A stretch of 27,632 nucleotides of DNA from Claveliimonas sp964652805 (GTDB taxonomy: Bacteria > Bacillota > Clostridia > Lachnospirales > Lachnospiraceae), in NCBI GenBank assembly GCA_964652805.1, contig CAZZBJ010000018.1:1-27632 (forward strand). Direction: 5' to 3'. The notes under the pieces are model-generated. The model worked only from the letters and a program-made list of their open reading frames with translations, did no database searches and was not told where the DNA came from. The position numbers were made by a program, and so were the translations under genes. Position 1 is the first letter of the stretch. Every line of letters starts with the position of its first letter. Below are positions 1 through 7,831 of this stretch, in pieces.

Positions 1-16
1 TTTTCTCACTCGCTGA

Positions 17-202
17 TTAAGCACGCTCTACTTTGCCGGATTTTAAGCAAGAAGTACATACATACATTCTCTTTGCTCCGCTCTCTGTTTTTACACGAAC
101 AGATTTTACGTTTGATTTCCACATTTTCGGTGTCTTTCTATGAGAGTGGCTGACACTGTTTCCAAAGTGAGCACCCTTTTCACAAATAGCACATTTCGCC
201 AT
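17..202 (-). CDS. rpmB: 50S ribosomal protein L28
   Basis: This 61-residue protein is a large-subunit ribosomal protein. It opens with MAKCAICEKG, has the central SHRKTPKMWKSNVKSVRV stretch typical of bacterial L28, and ends with a CTSCLKSGKV segment. Cys4/Cys7 and Cys50/Cys53 form two CxxC pairs, so this is the zinc-ribbon (C+) version of L28. The length is normal for the family. An AGGAGG site seven bases before the ATG fixes the start. A minus-strand promoter at 258-286 gives it its own transcript with a leader of about 50 bases. Only 16 bases of downstream sequence are visible, so no terminator can be judged. Confidence 0.97.
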   Translation of the reverse strand: MAKCAICEKGAHFGNSVSHSHRKTPKMWKSNVKSVRVKTESGAKRMYVCTSCLKSGKVERA

Positions 203-257
203 GACTGCACCTCCTAACGCTCATAATAAGTCCGTTCTCCAGACTCGCAACAATGAT

Positions 258-286
258 ATTCTATCAGAAGAATTTTTAAAATGCAA
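258..286 (-). promoter_or_regulatory. Sigma-A-type promoter for rpmB
   Basis: Read on the minus strand, TTGCAT (281-286) is separated by 17 bases from TAGAAT (258-263). This is close to the vegetative consensus with ideal spacing. The start point would be near 251, about 50 bases before the rpmB ATG. Assigned by eye. Confidence 0.65.
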
Positions 287-341
287 GCACTTCTTTTTGA
301 TTTTCCGAAATATTTGTCATTTATCGCCCCTGCAGCAGAAA

Positions 342-358
342 AACAGCTCATATCTGTT
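342..358 (-). terminator. Weak hairpin at the end of ytfJ
   Basis: On the minus strand AACAG (354-358) and CTGTT (342-346) can pair around a seven-base loop, followed by TTTC. The stem overlaps the ytfJ stop codon. Only five pairs, so termination here is tentative, but it falls between ytfJ and the separate rpmB promoter. Confidence 0.35.
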
Positions 359-767
359 ATTTTTTCTCCTCTTCCGCCTCGTCCAGGATGTCATTCAGAT
401 CATCTTCCGACATCTTTCCGTTTCCCTTTGAGGTGAAGCGGTCCAGCACATCGGGCACCATATCCAAAAGCTTGGTAATGGTATCCTGGTTCTTGATATT
501 CACCAGCCTTGTGGTGCCGTTCTGGATGACAAGGACAGCGCTTGGAGTCATCCTGCCGCCCAGGCCTCCTGCTCCCTTCTCCTTTTTCTCCCCGCTCTTG
601 TCTCCGTTGAAGGCGCCGGCCCCAACGGCAAAGGACACGTCCACAAGGGGAAGGATGATGGTGTCATTGATATGGATGGCGTCCCCCACTACTGTCCTGG
701 AAGAGATAACCGCATCCATTCCGTGAAACAGCGCCTCCACAGTCCCTTTGAAATTATTGTCAGCCAT
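357..767 (-). CDS. ytfJ: GerW/YtfJ family spore protein
   Basis: The protein has 136 residues from the chosen start and belongs to the sporulation protein YtfJ (GerW) family, known in Bacillus as a forespore-expressed protein needed for proper germination. The family core is visible: an early TVVGDAI segment, the hydrophobic DTIILPLVDVSFAVGAG strand, a Gly/Lys-rich stretch, then GGLGGRMTPSAVLVIQNG. The C-terminal 25 residues are strongly acidic. An in-frame TTG lies at 776, but AGGAGG (777-782) directly abuts it and sits nine bases before the ATG at 767, so the ATG is preferred. It follows a DUF2953 gene by about 21 bases; the same DUF2953-YtfJ order (ytfI-ytfJ) occurs in Bacillus, supporting a sporulation role. 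Confidence 0.93.
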   Translation of the reverse strand: MADNNFKGTVEALFHGMDAVISSRTVVGDAIHINDTIILPLVDVSFAVGAGAFNGDKSGEKKEKGAGGLGGRMTPSAVLVIQNGTTRLVNIKNQDTITKLLDMVPDVLDRFTSKGNGKMSEDDLNDILDEAEEEKK

Positions 768-788
768 ATTGATCAACCTCCTGTATTT

Positions 789-1799
789 TTACGCTTTCGC
801 CCGCAACAATCCCCGTATATCCCGGTAGGTCGCCCTCACCGCACTGCGCCGTAGAACCTGGAAAGCCGCAAAGACGAAGCTGGCCACATACAGCCGCCCC
901 CGCAGCACAGTCTTCCCCTGAAAGATCCGTTCCTCAAAATCAGGCTCCACCCGGACGTCTCCCGGGAGGAAGGGGTAGACTACGGCGATTCCTGCCAGCA
1001 ACTGTCCTGTGTGGTGCGGTTCTTCAAAGCCGAACCGCATGGACAGGCTGAAATGTCTGGGCAGGACGCTTCCGAAAAGGCGGATACATTCCTTCTTCAC
1101 GATATCAAACGCTTTTTTATGGGTCTTGTTGCTTAAAAACGCTGCAATCTGTTCCTTTTTTTCAGTAATCAGATTTATTCTATCACAGATCTTCTTAAAA
1201 GTACATTTTATCTTTTTAATGATCTGCCGAAAGCGCCGGTATATTTTTTCAGCTGTCCGGCGGAGCTTCCCGTGCTCCTCGTCAGCCCGGGCCGCGTCTT
1301 TCTCAGCCTGCGCAGCTGCCTTTGCAGGCGCCGGAACTGTCTCTTCAGCTTCTTCAGCTTTTTCAGTTTTTTCAGTTCCCTGCTGATTCTTTTCACGTTT
1401 TTCTTCATGCTCTTCCTCCTTCTGCCGGTCCCTGCTCTCATCCTTTACCGGCCTTTCCTCTTCCGGTTTTTTCTTCTCCTCTTCCGACTTTTCCTCTTCC
1501 GCAGCTTCCGACTCATCTTCCAAGCTTTTGGCCTGCGCTCCGTCCAGCCTCTTCCAAGCGACCCGCCCCTTCACAGAGGCGTTTCCGTCCTGGAACACAA
1601 ACCGCAGCTCAATCAGGCCGAGCAGCCAGGTAACCCGACCCTGGGCCCGCAGGTCTCTTCGCCCGCCGTCCCATTTTGCCGCGCCCTGGTAGCAGAAGGG
1701 CACAAAGAGGACGACAAGGAGCGCTAATAGGAGTATGCCCAGTATGACCGCTAATAGGATGCCTGCAATTTTTAAGATCAATAATAAAATATGAAACAT
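789..1799 (-). CDS. DUF2953 membrane protein (YtfI-like)
   Basis: This 336-residue protein starts with a long hydrophobic segment (about residues 4-35), so it is anchored in the membrane. The conserved DUF2953 parts flank an insert: residues 40-90 contain GRVTWLLGLIELRF, and the last 100 residues contain the LSMRFGFEEPHHTGQLLAGIA region. Between them, about residues 92-185 form a very Glu/Lys/Ala-rich low-complexity stretch likely to be helical or disordered. The frame is open upstream to 1907, but the ATG at 1799 is preceded by AGGAAGAG and begins the hydrophobic anchor, so it is chosen. It abuts the upstream gene (stop at 1801) and precedes ytfJ. The biochemical function is unknown; the pairing with ytfJ suggests a spore-stage role. 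Confidence 0.85.
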   Translation of the reverse strand: MFHILLLILKIAGILLAVILGILLLALLVVLFVPFCYQGAAKWDGGRRDLRAQGRVTWLLGLIELRFVFQDGNASVKGRVAWKRLDGAQAKSLEDESEAAEEEKSEEEKKKPEEERPVKDESRDRQKEEEHEEKREKNQQGTEKTEKAEEAEETVPAPAKAAAQAEKDAARADEEHGKLRRTAEKIYRRFRQIIKKIKCTFKKICDRINLITEKKEQIAAFLSNKTHKKAFDIVKKECIRLFGSVLPRHFSLSMRFGFEEPHHTGQLLAGIAVVYPFLPGDVRVEPDFEERIFQGKTVLRGRLYVASFVFAAFQVLRRSAVRATYRDIRGLLRAKA

Positions 1800-1800
1800 A

Positions 1801-2124
1801 TTACTCTTCCTGTTCCCTGTGGTGTATGTATCCGCACAGATCTGTCCCCATGAGGGCGTCAAAGGTCTCCTGGGCAATCCTGCGCACCAGTTCCAGAGCA
1901 TCGTCATAGTCTCCGGCTATGCCTGCGATAAGCAGACCTTCGGAGGGATAGTCCTTCTGCAGCAGCTCTGCGGAGGAGAGGATCTCCAGCCGCTCCTGCC
2001 CGTAATCGCACAGGGCAACAAGATACACTGGCACCTGGAGCTTTCCCCGGCGCAGCCGGTATATCACTTTTCTCTTCTTTTTTTCCATCCCCTCTGACAG
2101 GTACAGATGCCTTGCGAATTTCAT
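1801..2124 (-). CDS. Conserved small protein of unknown function
   Basis: This is a 107-residue soluble protein I do not recognise. It has a basic N-terminal part (a KKKRKVIYRLRRGK segment near residue 14) followed by a mixed alpha/beta-looking region ending in an acidic tail. It has no signal peptide or membrane segment. An in-frame TTG at 2133 sits only one base from the purine-rich AGGGAGAGGG, whereas the ATG at 2124 lies ten bases after it, so the ATG is chosen. It lies 18 bases after the PBP stop and one base before the DUF2953 start, clearly in the same operon. The coupling suggests a wall- or sporulation-related job, but this is context only. Confidence 0.75.
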   Translation of the reverse strand: MKFARHLYLSEGMEKKKRKVIYRLRRGKLQVPVYLVALCDYGQERLEILSSAELLQKDYPSEGLLIAGIAGDYDDALELVRRIAQETFDALMGTDLCGYIHHREQEE

Positions 2125-2142
2125 GGTAAACAAGCCCTCTCC

Positions 2143-3690
2143 CTACTGATTATAATAATAGCTGTCCAGGATCTCTTTTGCAACATCTACCGCTTTTGTA
2201 CCGCCGTCAGACTGCTCCACGATCACACAGATGGCGAGCTCCGGATCGTCTACGTTCGAAAAACCAACGAACCAGGAGTGGTTTTTGGAGGAGTCTCCGT
2301 CCGCGTACTCGGCAGTTCCGGTCTTGCCGGCCACGCTGTAGCCTGCGCCGGAGAAGACGGAGCCCGTGCCGTAGTCTGTCACATCCTGCATGTAGGCCTT
2401 CAGCTGGGCAGCCTCCTGGGAGGTCATGAGGGAGCCATAACTCTCAGGAGACACCTCTCGTACAATGGAGCCTGTATAGTTGGTCACCTGCTCCACCAGG
2501 TAGGGGCGCATCAGATTGCCGTCGTTTGCAATGGCTGAAACGATGAGGGCCATGTGGTAGGGGCTGACCTGAGTTTCTCCCTGTCCCATGGCGGTCATCA
2601 TCTGGTCTGAGGAGGAGGCACCGCTCTCCAGCGAAAAGCTGCTCTTAGCCGGGGAGAGATCGTTTCCCGGCAGACTCTTGTTAAAGAGCAGATCCCCGGC
2701 TGTGCTCTGGTAGCTGGAAATATCCAGCGACAGGCCGATGTTGCAGAAGGATGAGTTGCAGGAGTAGGCAAAGGAGTCCGCCAGAGTGACGATCCCATGA
2801 ACCTGTCCGCTCGCGCAGGGAATTGTCACCCCGTCGTAGGTGATAGAACCGTTGCAGGTGTAGGAGTAGCTGTCATAGTCCGCATCCTCCCGCATGTACT
2901 CCAGAGCAGTCACGATCTTGAAGATGGAGCCCGGCGTGTACTGCCCCTGGGTAGCCCGATTCAGAAGGCTGCTGTCCGAGTCGCTGTTCAGAGCGTCCCA
3001 GTTCTGCTCCACTGTGTTGGGGTCAAAGTCCGGCTTGGAGAGCATAGTCAGGATCTTTCCGGTTGACGGCTCCAGGATCACCACAGCCCCCTTGTTGTCG
3101 CCCATGGCATTGTAGGCGGCCTGCTGGAGACTCGTGTCCAGGGTGGTCACCACCGTGTCTCCCATGTTTTTCTCATCCTGAAACTCATTGCGCAGCTTTT
3201 CCAGGAAAAAGGCGTTGGAGGTGAGAAGCTCAAAGTTCTCCGTGGACTCCAGCCCGGATTTCCCCTGGGTATCATATCCAACCACATGGGCGTAGAGACT
3301 GCCGTAGGGATAGCTGCGGTACTCGCTGCCGTCCTCCGCTGTCTGGGTGGAGGCCAGCACATTTCCGTCCTTGTCCAGGATGCTGCCCCGTACCACCCGG
3401 TCCGCCATGGAGTCCAACCTGGGGTTGTAGGGACTGTTTATGATATCCTCGCTCTCCACAATGTTAAAGTAGCCGATATAGACCATCAGCACAAGGAAGA
3501 GAGCCACAAAGGCGTAGGTCACCCTAGCGAACTCTTTGTTTACTTCCTGTTTTTTCTTTTTTTCTTTCTTTTCCCGCTGTTTTAACTCTTTTTTGCCCTG
3601 ACGGCTCATGGAGGCTTTTTCCTGCTGCTTCTTTTGGTGCTCTGCCTCTCTTCTGAGCTCGTAGCTTCTGTTCTTTTTTTCTTCTTTCAA
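2143..3690 (-). CDS. Class B penicillin-binding protein (transpeptidase)
   Basis: This 515-residue protein is a D,D-transpeptidase that cross-links peptidoglycan outside the membrane. It has a Lys/Glu-rich cytoplasmic tail (residues 1-55), one membrane segment (about 57-77), a short linker domain, and a transpeptidase domain from about residue 195. All three active-site motifs are present: SIFK (Ser255, Lys258), SCN (310-312) and KTGT (456-459). The short form next to a SEDS gene resembles the RodA-PbpA pair of other Gram-positives. The start is TTG at 3690, eight bases after GAGGA; an alternative ATG at 3609 has a weaker AGGA ten bases upstream. Either start lies inside the 3' end of the FtsW-like gene, an overlap of 167 or 86 bases. 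Confidence 0.93.
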   Translation of the reverse strand: MKEEKKNRSYELRREAEHQKKQQEKASMSRQGKKELKQREKKEKKKKQEVNKEFARVTYAFVALFLVLMVYIGYFNIVESEDIINSPYNPRLDSMADRVVRGSILDKDGNVLASTQTAEDGSEYRSYPYGSLYAHVVGYDTQGKSGLESTENFELLTSNAFFLEKLRNEFQDEKNMGDTVVTTLDTSLQQAAYNAMGDNKGAVVILEPSTGKILTMLSKPDFDPNTVEQNWDALNSDSDSSLLNRATQGQYTPGSIFKIVTALEYMREDADYDSYSYTCNGSITYDGVTIPCASGQVHGIVTLADSFAYSCNSSFCNIGLSLDISSYQSTAGDLLFNKSLPGNDLSPAKSSFSLESGASSSDQMMTAMGQGETQVSPYHMALIVSAIANDGNLMRPYLVEQVTNYTGSIVREVSPESYGSLMTSQEAAQLKAYMQDVTDYGTGSVFSGAGYSVAGKTGTAEYADGDSSKNHSWFVGFSNVDDPELAICVIVEQSDGGTKAVDVAKEILDSYYYNQ

Positions 3691-4999
3691 TGCTTTCTTC
3701 CTCGTCCTCTCTTAAGATGTAAAGTCCCTGGATAATCGCAAACATAATCAGCGTGCTGAGCATAGAGCTTCCCCCGTAGCTGACAAGGGGCAGCGTCACG
3801 CCGGTGGACGGAATGAATTTGATCACACCGCCTACATTCAGAAACACCTGAAAGATATAACAGGTTCCAAGTCCCAGCGCCACCAATTTGTAGAACTGGC
3901 TGTAAAGCTGCATGGCAATGTTCAGGAACATGATGTAGCAGCTCACAAATATAAGGATGAGACAGAGGGCAAAGACAAGCCCCAACTCCTCTGCGATGGC
4001 TGAGAAAATAAAGTCCGAGTCCCGCACAGGGATGCTCTCCGGAGAGCCCTGGCACAGTCCCATGCCGAACCAGCTTCCGGTACCGATGGCAAACAGCGAC
4101 TGGGCCACCTGGTAGCCCCCGCTGTCATAGGTGCCAAAGGGGTCTCTCCACACATTGACGCGGGTTTGCACATGGGCGAACAGGTAATATCCGGCCACCG
4201 AGGCGCAGGCCCCGGTTCCGATCCCGGCCAGCATGTAGAGGGGCTGCCTGGTGGCCACGTACAACATCACCAGATACACCACAAAGATGATGAGGGCCGC
4301 CCCCAGATCCGTGGAAATGACAAGGATCAGCACATGGAGGGCCGCGACCATAGTGGTGATCACCACATTTTTAAACTGAGTGAACTCCTTCAGGCTGGCG
4401 GCCACATAGAACACGAAAATGATCTTCACCAACTCCGAGGGCTGGATGCTGATGCCACCGATGGAGAAGCCCAGCCTGGCGCCGTAGGACACCTGCCCCA
4501 GCACTGCCACGACGGCGAGAGACGCCATACCGGCGATGGCGTACAGCTTTCCAAGCTTCGCCAGCCCCTTCACCTTCCGGATGATGACAGGCACCACAAG
4601 ACTCAGGGCAATGCCGGCAGCCGCAAAGACAAACTGCCGCATGGCGGTGCTGTAGTCCAGCCGGGTCAGCATCACAAGCCCGATACACAGGAGCATGCAC
4701 ATATTGTTAACCACAAGCCGTGACACTCTCGGATAGATCTTCGTGTACAGAAGAATCGTCAGCGCAAAGAGCACCGCCTGGGCAAGATACAGCCCCGCTA
4801 TCTGTATGTCCTCCATCTCCAGATACAGCACGAGAAATGCGATCAGATGGAAGAGGAACATAAGGATATTCTGTCTGCGCAGCATGTCCTGCTTCTTCTG
4901 CATATCGTGATAGCCAAATATCGTGAAGCACAGGTATGTGTACATGATGATCAGTATGATGATCAGATATTTAGAAAGCTCTACAATAATATTTACCAA
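3524..4999 (-). CDS. FtsW/RodA/SpoVE (SEDS) peptidoglycan glycosyltransferase
   Basis: This 491-residue integral membrane protein polymerises lipid II into glycan strands with a partner class B PBP. Many hydrophobic segments run from residue 8 to about 428. SEDS landmarks are visible: IQPSEL (185-190), the GGYQVAQSLFAIGTG loop (294-308), DSDFIF with the presumed catalytic Asp329, and SYGGSSM (407-413). The last 60 residues are a very basic, charged cytoplasmic tail, unusually long, and the part after about residue 436 is read in a different frame from the overlapping PBP gene. The start is TTG at 4999, following AGGTGA that overlaps the stop of the U32 gene. Sequence alone does not separate divisome (FtsW), elongasome (RodA) or spore (SpoVE) roles. 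Confidence 0.93.
   Translation of the reverse strand: MVNIIVELSKYLIIILIIMYTYLCFTIFGYHDMQKKQDMLRRQNILMFLFHLIAFLVLYLEMEDIQIAGLYLAQAVLFALTILLYTKIYPRVSRLVVNNMCMLLCIGLVMLTRLDYSTAMRQFVFAAAGIALSLVVPVIIRKVKGLAKLGKLYAIAGMASLAVVAVLGQVSYGARLGFSIGGISIQPSELVKIIFVFYVAASLKEFTQFKNVVITTMVAALHVLILVISTDLGAALIIFVVYLVMLYVATRQPLYMLAGIGTGACASVAGYYLFAHVQTRVNVWRDPFGTYDSGGYQVAQSLFAIGTGSWFGMGLCQGSPESIPVRDSDFIFSAIAEELGLVFALCLILIFVSCYIMFLNIAMQLYSQFYKLVALGLGTCYIFQVFLNVGGVIKFIPSTGVTLPLVSYGGSSMLSTLIMFAIIQGLYILREDEEESIERRKKEQKLRAQKRGRAPKEAAGKSLHEPSGQKRVKTAGKERKKEKTGSKQRVR
3697..3703 (-). promoter_or_regulatory. Ribosome-binding site deciding the PBP TTG start
   Basis: Minus-strand GAGGAAG sits six to eight bases before TTG at 3690 and lies wholly within the coding sequence of the upstream SEDS gene. 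It supports the long form of the PBP and therefore the 167-base overlap. Confidence 0.6.
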
Positions 5000-5007
5000 A
5001 ATTTCAC

Positions 5008-7266
5008 CTACTTTACTCCCCTTTTAAAATGGCCCCGGGTAAAGACGCCCTCCCACCGGGGCGCGTCCCCTGCAAAAAGCCACTTCCAAAACTGCTCCAG
5101 CACCTCTCTTGTCTTCTCCTTGCTCTCCCACGTAAATTCGCACAGGAGAGCCTCCGGCGCCAGAGCCTCGATCTCTCTCTTCTGACCAAGGAGAACGAGA
5201 GGATCTGTATTATATATCACATTATAGCAGTAAAGACACTCACTGCGCACCATAAATTTCTTGTGGTACCGGTCTGTCATGGAGGTCCAGCCCGCCTTCC
5301 CGGCACATCCCTTTGTGTGCTTGCGTATGCAGCCGGCGCTGACCATGACCGGGAGATAGCCGTACACAGGCAGGAGCATCCGGCTTTCTTCCAGGCTCTT
5401 CAGCTCCTGGGCATTCAGCTCAAGGGGCGCCTCCAGAAGGCTGGCTCCCAGCTCCTTCCAGAATGCGGCTGACCGCCGGTTCCAGGTGTAGGCGGAAGCC
5501 CCGGTGTCCACAGGCTTTGAAAAGCCCGCTCTTTTCAAAAGCAGAAGGCTCTCCAGATTTTTTACCATAGCCCCGTCAAAATCCCGGGCCATAGCTTCCA
5601 GATTTCTGCTGTAGAAATCCTCCGCCTCTCTGCGGCAGATCTCCGCCATGGAGGCATACACCTCCACCTGTCGCTTCTTTGCCTCTACCAGGACTTCTAC
5701 TGCTTCTCTCCGGGCCCAGACTGTATCCGCAAGATAAATCCTCTTCACAGATGGAATAGTCAGGGCGGCCATGGCCTGTTCCACAGACATGACAGACACA
5801 AAGAGAGGGATTTCCCTGAGGAGCCTGTCCTGCCGGGACTTGCCGGATAAAACAGACGTCACTTTTGAAATGCTCTCTTTTGCCGCCGGCTCATTCAAAA
5901 ACCCTGCTGTCGTCCCACAGGGCCTGCAGAATCTGCCGGTGATCCTGTCGCTTAGTTTTTCCAGCCCCGCCCGCCGGAGTGCGTTGAGGGCCTGGAGAGG
6001 CAGAAAAACGTCTCCCTCTGTACAGATCTCCAGATTTTGAAAGGCGAATTCTGTATTTCCCGTCTTTTGGAGCTGTTTCAGGATCTGCTCCCGGGTTAAA
6101 GGCCTGCTCTGGGCTTCCTGCACCGTGTCCCCCGTGACCGTCACCTCCGTCCTCTCGTTTGCAGAGCCGGAAGATAAGATAAGTGTAGCACTTTTTCCAG
6201 GGGAAAGTATTAATTTCCCATTAATTTTTTCCTGCAATTGTCTTTCTCTCCCCTTTTTTGGGGGGGCTTCCCTCTGCCCCTGCGCAGGCTCAGGGCGGCT
6301 CAGGGACAGCATCTGCCTGCCATTGTGGCGGGTGTAATAGCCGTCCGTGTAGCCCCGCCGCAGATAGGCCTCCATGAGGGCTCTTTTGTCCTCCCGGGAC
6401 ACCCGGAAGCGGTCTTGGTCTCCCTGCAGCTTCGCCCACAGATCCGTATACTTGCGGTACATGGAGGTGACCGTTTCCACGTAGGAAGGCTGCTTCATCC
6501 GACCCTCGATCTTAAAGGAGGTGATGCCCGCCCCAACCAGCTTCGGGATGAGTTCAATCGTGCAAAGATCCTTCAGGCTTAAGAGGTCCTGCGCCTTCTT
6601 TGCCTGCTCCGCCTTCCAGGGGAGACGGCAGGGCTGGGCGCACTGACCCCGGTTTCCGCTCCGACCGCCGATCATGCTGCTCATGAGGCAGCGCCCGGAA
6701 TAGCAGTAGCAGAGAGCTCCGTGTACAAAGCACTCGATCTCCAGGTCTGTCTCGTCGGCGATCCGGCGGATCTCCCCAAGGGACAGCTCTCTTGCCGGGA
6801 CCACCCTTGTGACGCCCCTCTCCTCCAGAAAGGAGGCGCTGACCGCACTCGTCACGGTCATCTGGGTGCTGGCGTGGATGGGGAGAAGCGGGAACTCTTC
6901 TTTTATAAATCCCATCACTCCCATGTCCTGGACAATGACTGCATCCAGGCCCTGCCGGTAAAAGGGGAGAAGGTAACTGTAGAGCTGGTCAAATTCCCGC
7001 TCCTTAATCAACGTGTTGACAGTCAGATAGAGCTTCTTCCCGTGGATATGGGCATAGTCGATCCCCTCCAGGAGCTCTTCCTTAGTAAAATTGGTGGCAA
7101 AGGCCCTGGCTCCAAAGCAGGAGCCTCCCGCATAGACCGCGTCGGCCCCCGCCCCGAAAGCGCATTTTAATATATCCAGGGAGCCGGCCGGAGCCAGGAT
7201 CTCCACCGGACCGCCCTTCTGCCCCGGTTTTCTCTTTTCTGCTTGATCTTGATACGGATAGGACAT
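5008..7266 (-). CDS. U32 family protein, RlhA-like
   Basis: This 752-residue protein belongs to the U32 'collagenase-like' family, whose characterised bacterial members include tRNA and rRNA hydroxylation factors (TrhP, RlhA) rather than classical proteases. The N-terminal TIM-barrel-like part begins VEILAPAGSLDILKCAF (21-37). The U32 signature ECFVHGALCYCYSGRC spans 178-193, and Cys209/Cys213 follow; such cysteines can ligate an iron-sulfur cluster. The long C-terminal part, with YCYNVIYN and a terminal RGHFKRGV, fits the DUF3656-containing long form, as in RlhA. The ATG at 7266 is chosen because GAGG lies ten bases upstream; open frames back to 7326 would run into the zapA terminator. The FtsW-like start lies nine bases after its stop. 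Substrate is inferred. Confidence 0.85.
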   Translation of the reverse strand: MSYPYQDQAEKRKPGQKGGPVEILAPAGSLDILKCAFGAGADAVYAGGSCFGARAFATNFTKEELLEGIDYAHIHGKKLYLTVNTLIKEREFDQLYSYLLPFYRQGLDAVIVQDMGVMGFIKEEFPLLPIHASTQMTVTSAVSASFLEERGVTRVVPARELSLGEIRRIADETDLEIECFVHGALCYCYSGRCLMSSMIGGRSGNRGQCAQPCRLPWKAEQAKKAQDLLSLKDLCTIELIPKLVGAGITSFKIEGRMKQPSYVETVTSMYRKYTDLWAKLQGDQDRFRVSREDKRALMEAYLRRGYTDGYYTRHNGRQMLSLSRPEPAQGQREAPPKKGRERQLQEKINGKLILSPGKSATLILSSGSANERTEVTVTGDTVQEAQSRPLTREQILKQLQKTGNTEFAFQNLEICTEGDVFLPLQALNALRRAGLEKLSDRITGRFCRPCGTTAGFLNEPAAKESISKVTSVLSGKSRQDRLLREIPLFVSVMSVEQAMAALTIPSVKRIYLADTVWARREAVEVLVEAKKRQVEVYASMAEICRREAEDFYSRNLEAMARDFDGAMVKNLESLLLLKRAGFSKPVDTGASAYTWNRRSAAFWKELGASLLEAPLELNAQELKSLEESRMLLPVYGYLPVMVSAGCIRKHTKGCAGKAGWTSMTDRYHKKFMVRSECLYCYNVIYNTDPLVLLGQKREIEALAPEALLCEFTWESKEKTREVLEQFWKWLFAGDAPRWEGVFTRGHFKRGVK

Positions 7267-7327
7267 ATCTGTCTTTCCTCTCTTTTTGGCCATCAGTCTC
7301 TCAGACACCAGTCTTTCGGCCGCCATT

Positions 7328-7357
7328 TAAAAAGGCTGTCCCATGACAGCCTATTTT
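7328..7357 (-). terminator. Intrinsic terminator after zapA
   Basis: GGCTGTC (7334-7340) and GACAGCC (7345-7351) form a perfect seven-pair stem with a four-base loop. On the minus strand it is preceded by an A-rich run and followed by TTTTT. The zapA stop codon overlaps the stem. The U-run lies about 60 bases before the start of the U32 gene, so downstream expression needs read-through or a promoter I cannot see. Confidence 0.8.
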
Positions 7358-7764
7358 TTCTGATTGTTCTTCATCTCTGTTTCCAGTTTGACGATCTTTA
7401 TCTGAAGCTCTCTGTTCTCCTCCTTCATCCGGTCCAGAGCCTTCTCTGCGTTCTCCAGCTTGATCTGGACGGAGATGAGCTCGTGCTTCAGGTCGTACAT
7501 CTCCTTGTCCTTTGCCTCAATGTCGCTCTCCAGAGTGCCGCCCTGCTTCTTTGCCTTGAAGTAATCATCGGCAATGTTCAGCGCAAGGAGGATGCTCCTG
7601 GTCTCGGCGCTCTGTTTGCGGTATCCCTCGCTGTTAGTACACTCTTCCAATTTATGGTTCAGATACGTGGACACCCTCTGCAGATACTCTTCGCTTTCAA
7701 ACCCACTCAATGTGAATACCTTGCCCCCTATGAGAACTTCCGTATAATTTTTTGATGATGCCAT
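7351..7764 (-). CDS. zapA: Cell division protein ZapA
   Basis: This 137-residue protein is a ZapA homologue, a cytoplasmic FtsZ-associated factor that promotes Z-ring assembly. The N-terminal globular part shows the family pattern YTEVLIGGKVFTLSGFESEEYLQRV (7-31 approximately) and the ILLALNIADDYFKA helix near 58-71. From about residue 75 to the end it is a continuous coiled coil rich in Glu, Lys and Leu. Its length is somewhat above the classical 85-110 residues because of the long coil. GGGAGG lies seven bases before the ATG. It has its own promoter (7803-7831) directly after ruvB and a terminator overlapping its stop, so it can form a monocistronic unit. Confidence 0.9.
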   Translation of the reverse strand: MASSKNYTEVLIGGKVFTLSGFESEEYLQRVSTYLNHKLEECTNSEGYRKQSAETRSILLALNIADDYFKAKKQGGTLESDIEAKDKEMYDLKHELISVQIKLENAEKALDRMKEENRELQIKIVKLETEMKNNQKK

Positions 7765-7802
7765 AAATGACCTCCCGCCCTTTTACGTTTATCCTGCAAT
7801 TC

Positions 7803-7831
7803 ATTATAAACTATTTACATATAAAAACCAA
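7803..7831 (-). promoter_or_regulatory. Sigma-A-type promoter for zapA
   Basis: Minus-strand TTGGTT (7826-7831) and TATAAT (7803-7808) are separated by 17 bases. The -10 is a perfect consensus. The -35 directly abuts the ruvB stop codon, and the start point falls about 30 bases before zapA. Confidence 0.75.

Noticed and set aside
1800..1907. Longer N-terminus for the DUF2953 protein
   Set aside because: The extra 36 codons overlap the upstream gene in another frame, and a good ribosome-binding site plus the membrane anchor start at 1799.
4166..4723. Plus-strand open frame of 185 codons opposite the SEDS gene
   Set aside because: The composition (many His, Gln, Asp) is that of an antisense shadow, and the opposite strand encodes a conserved membrane enzyme with intact motifs.
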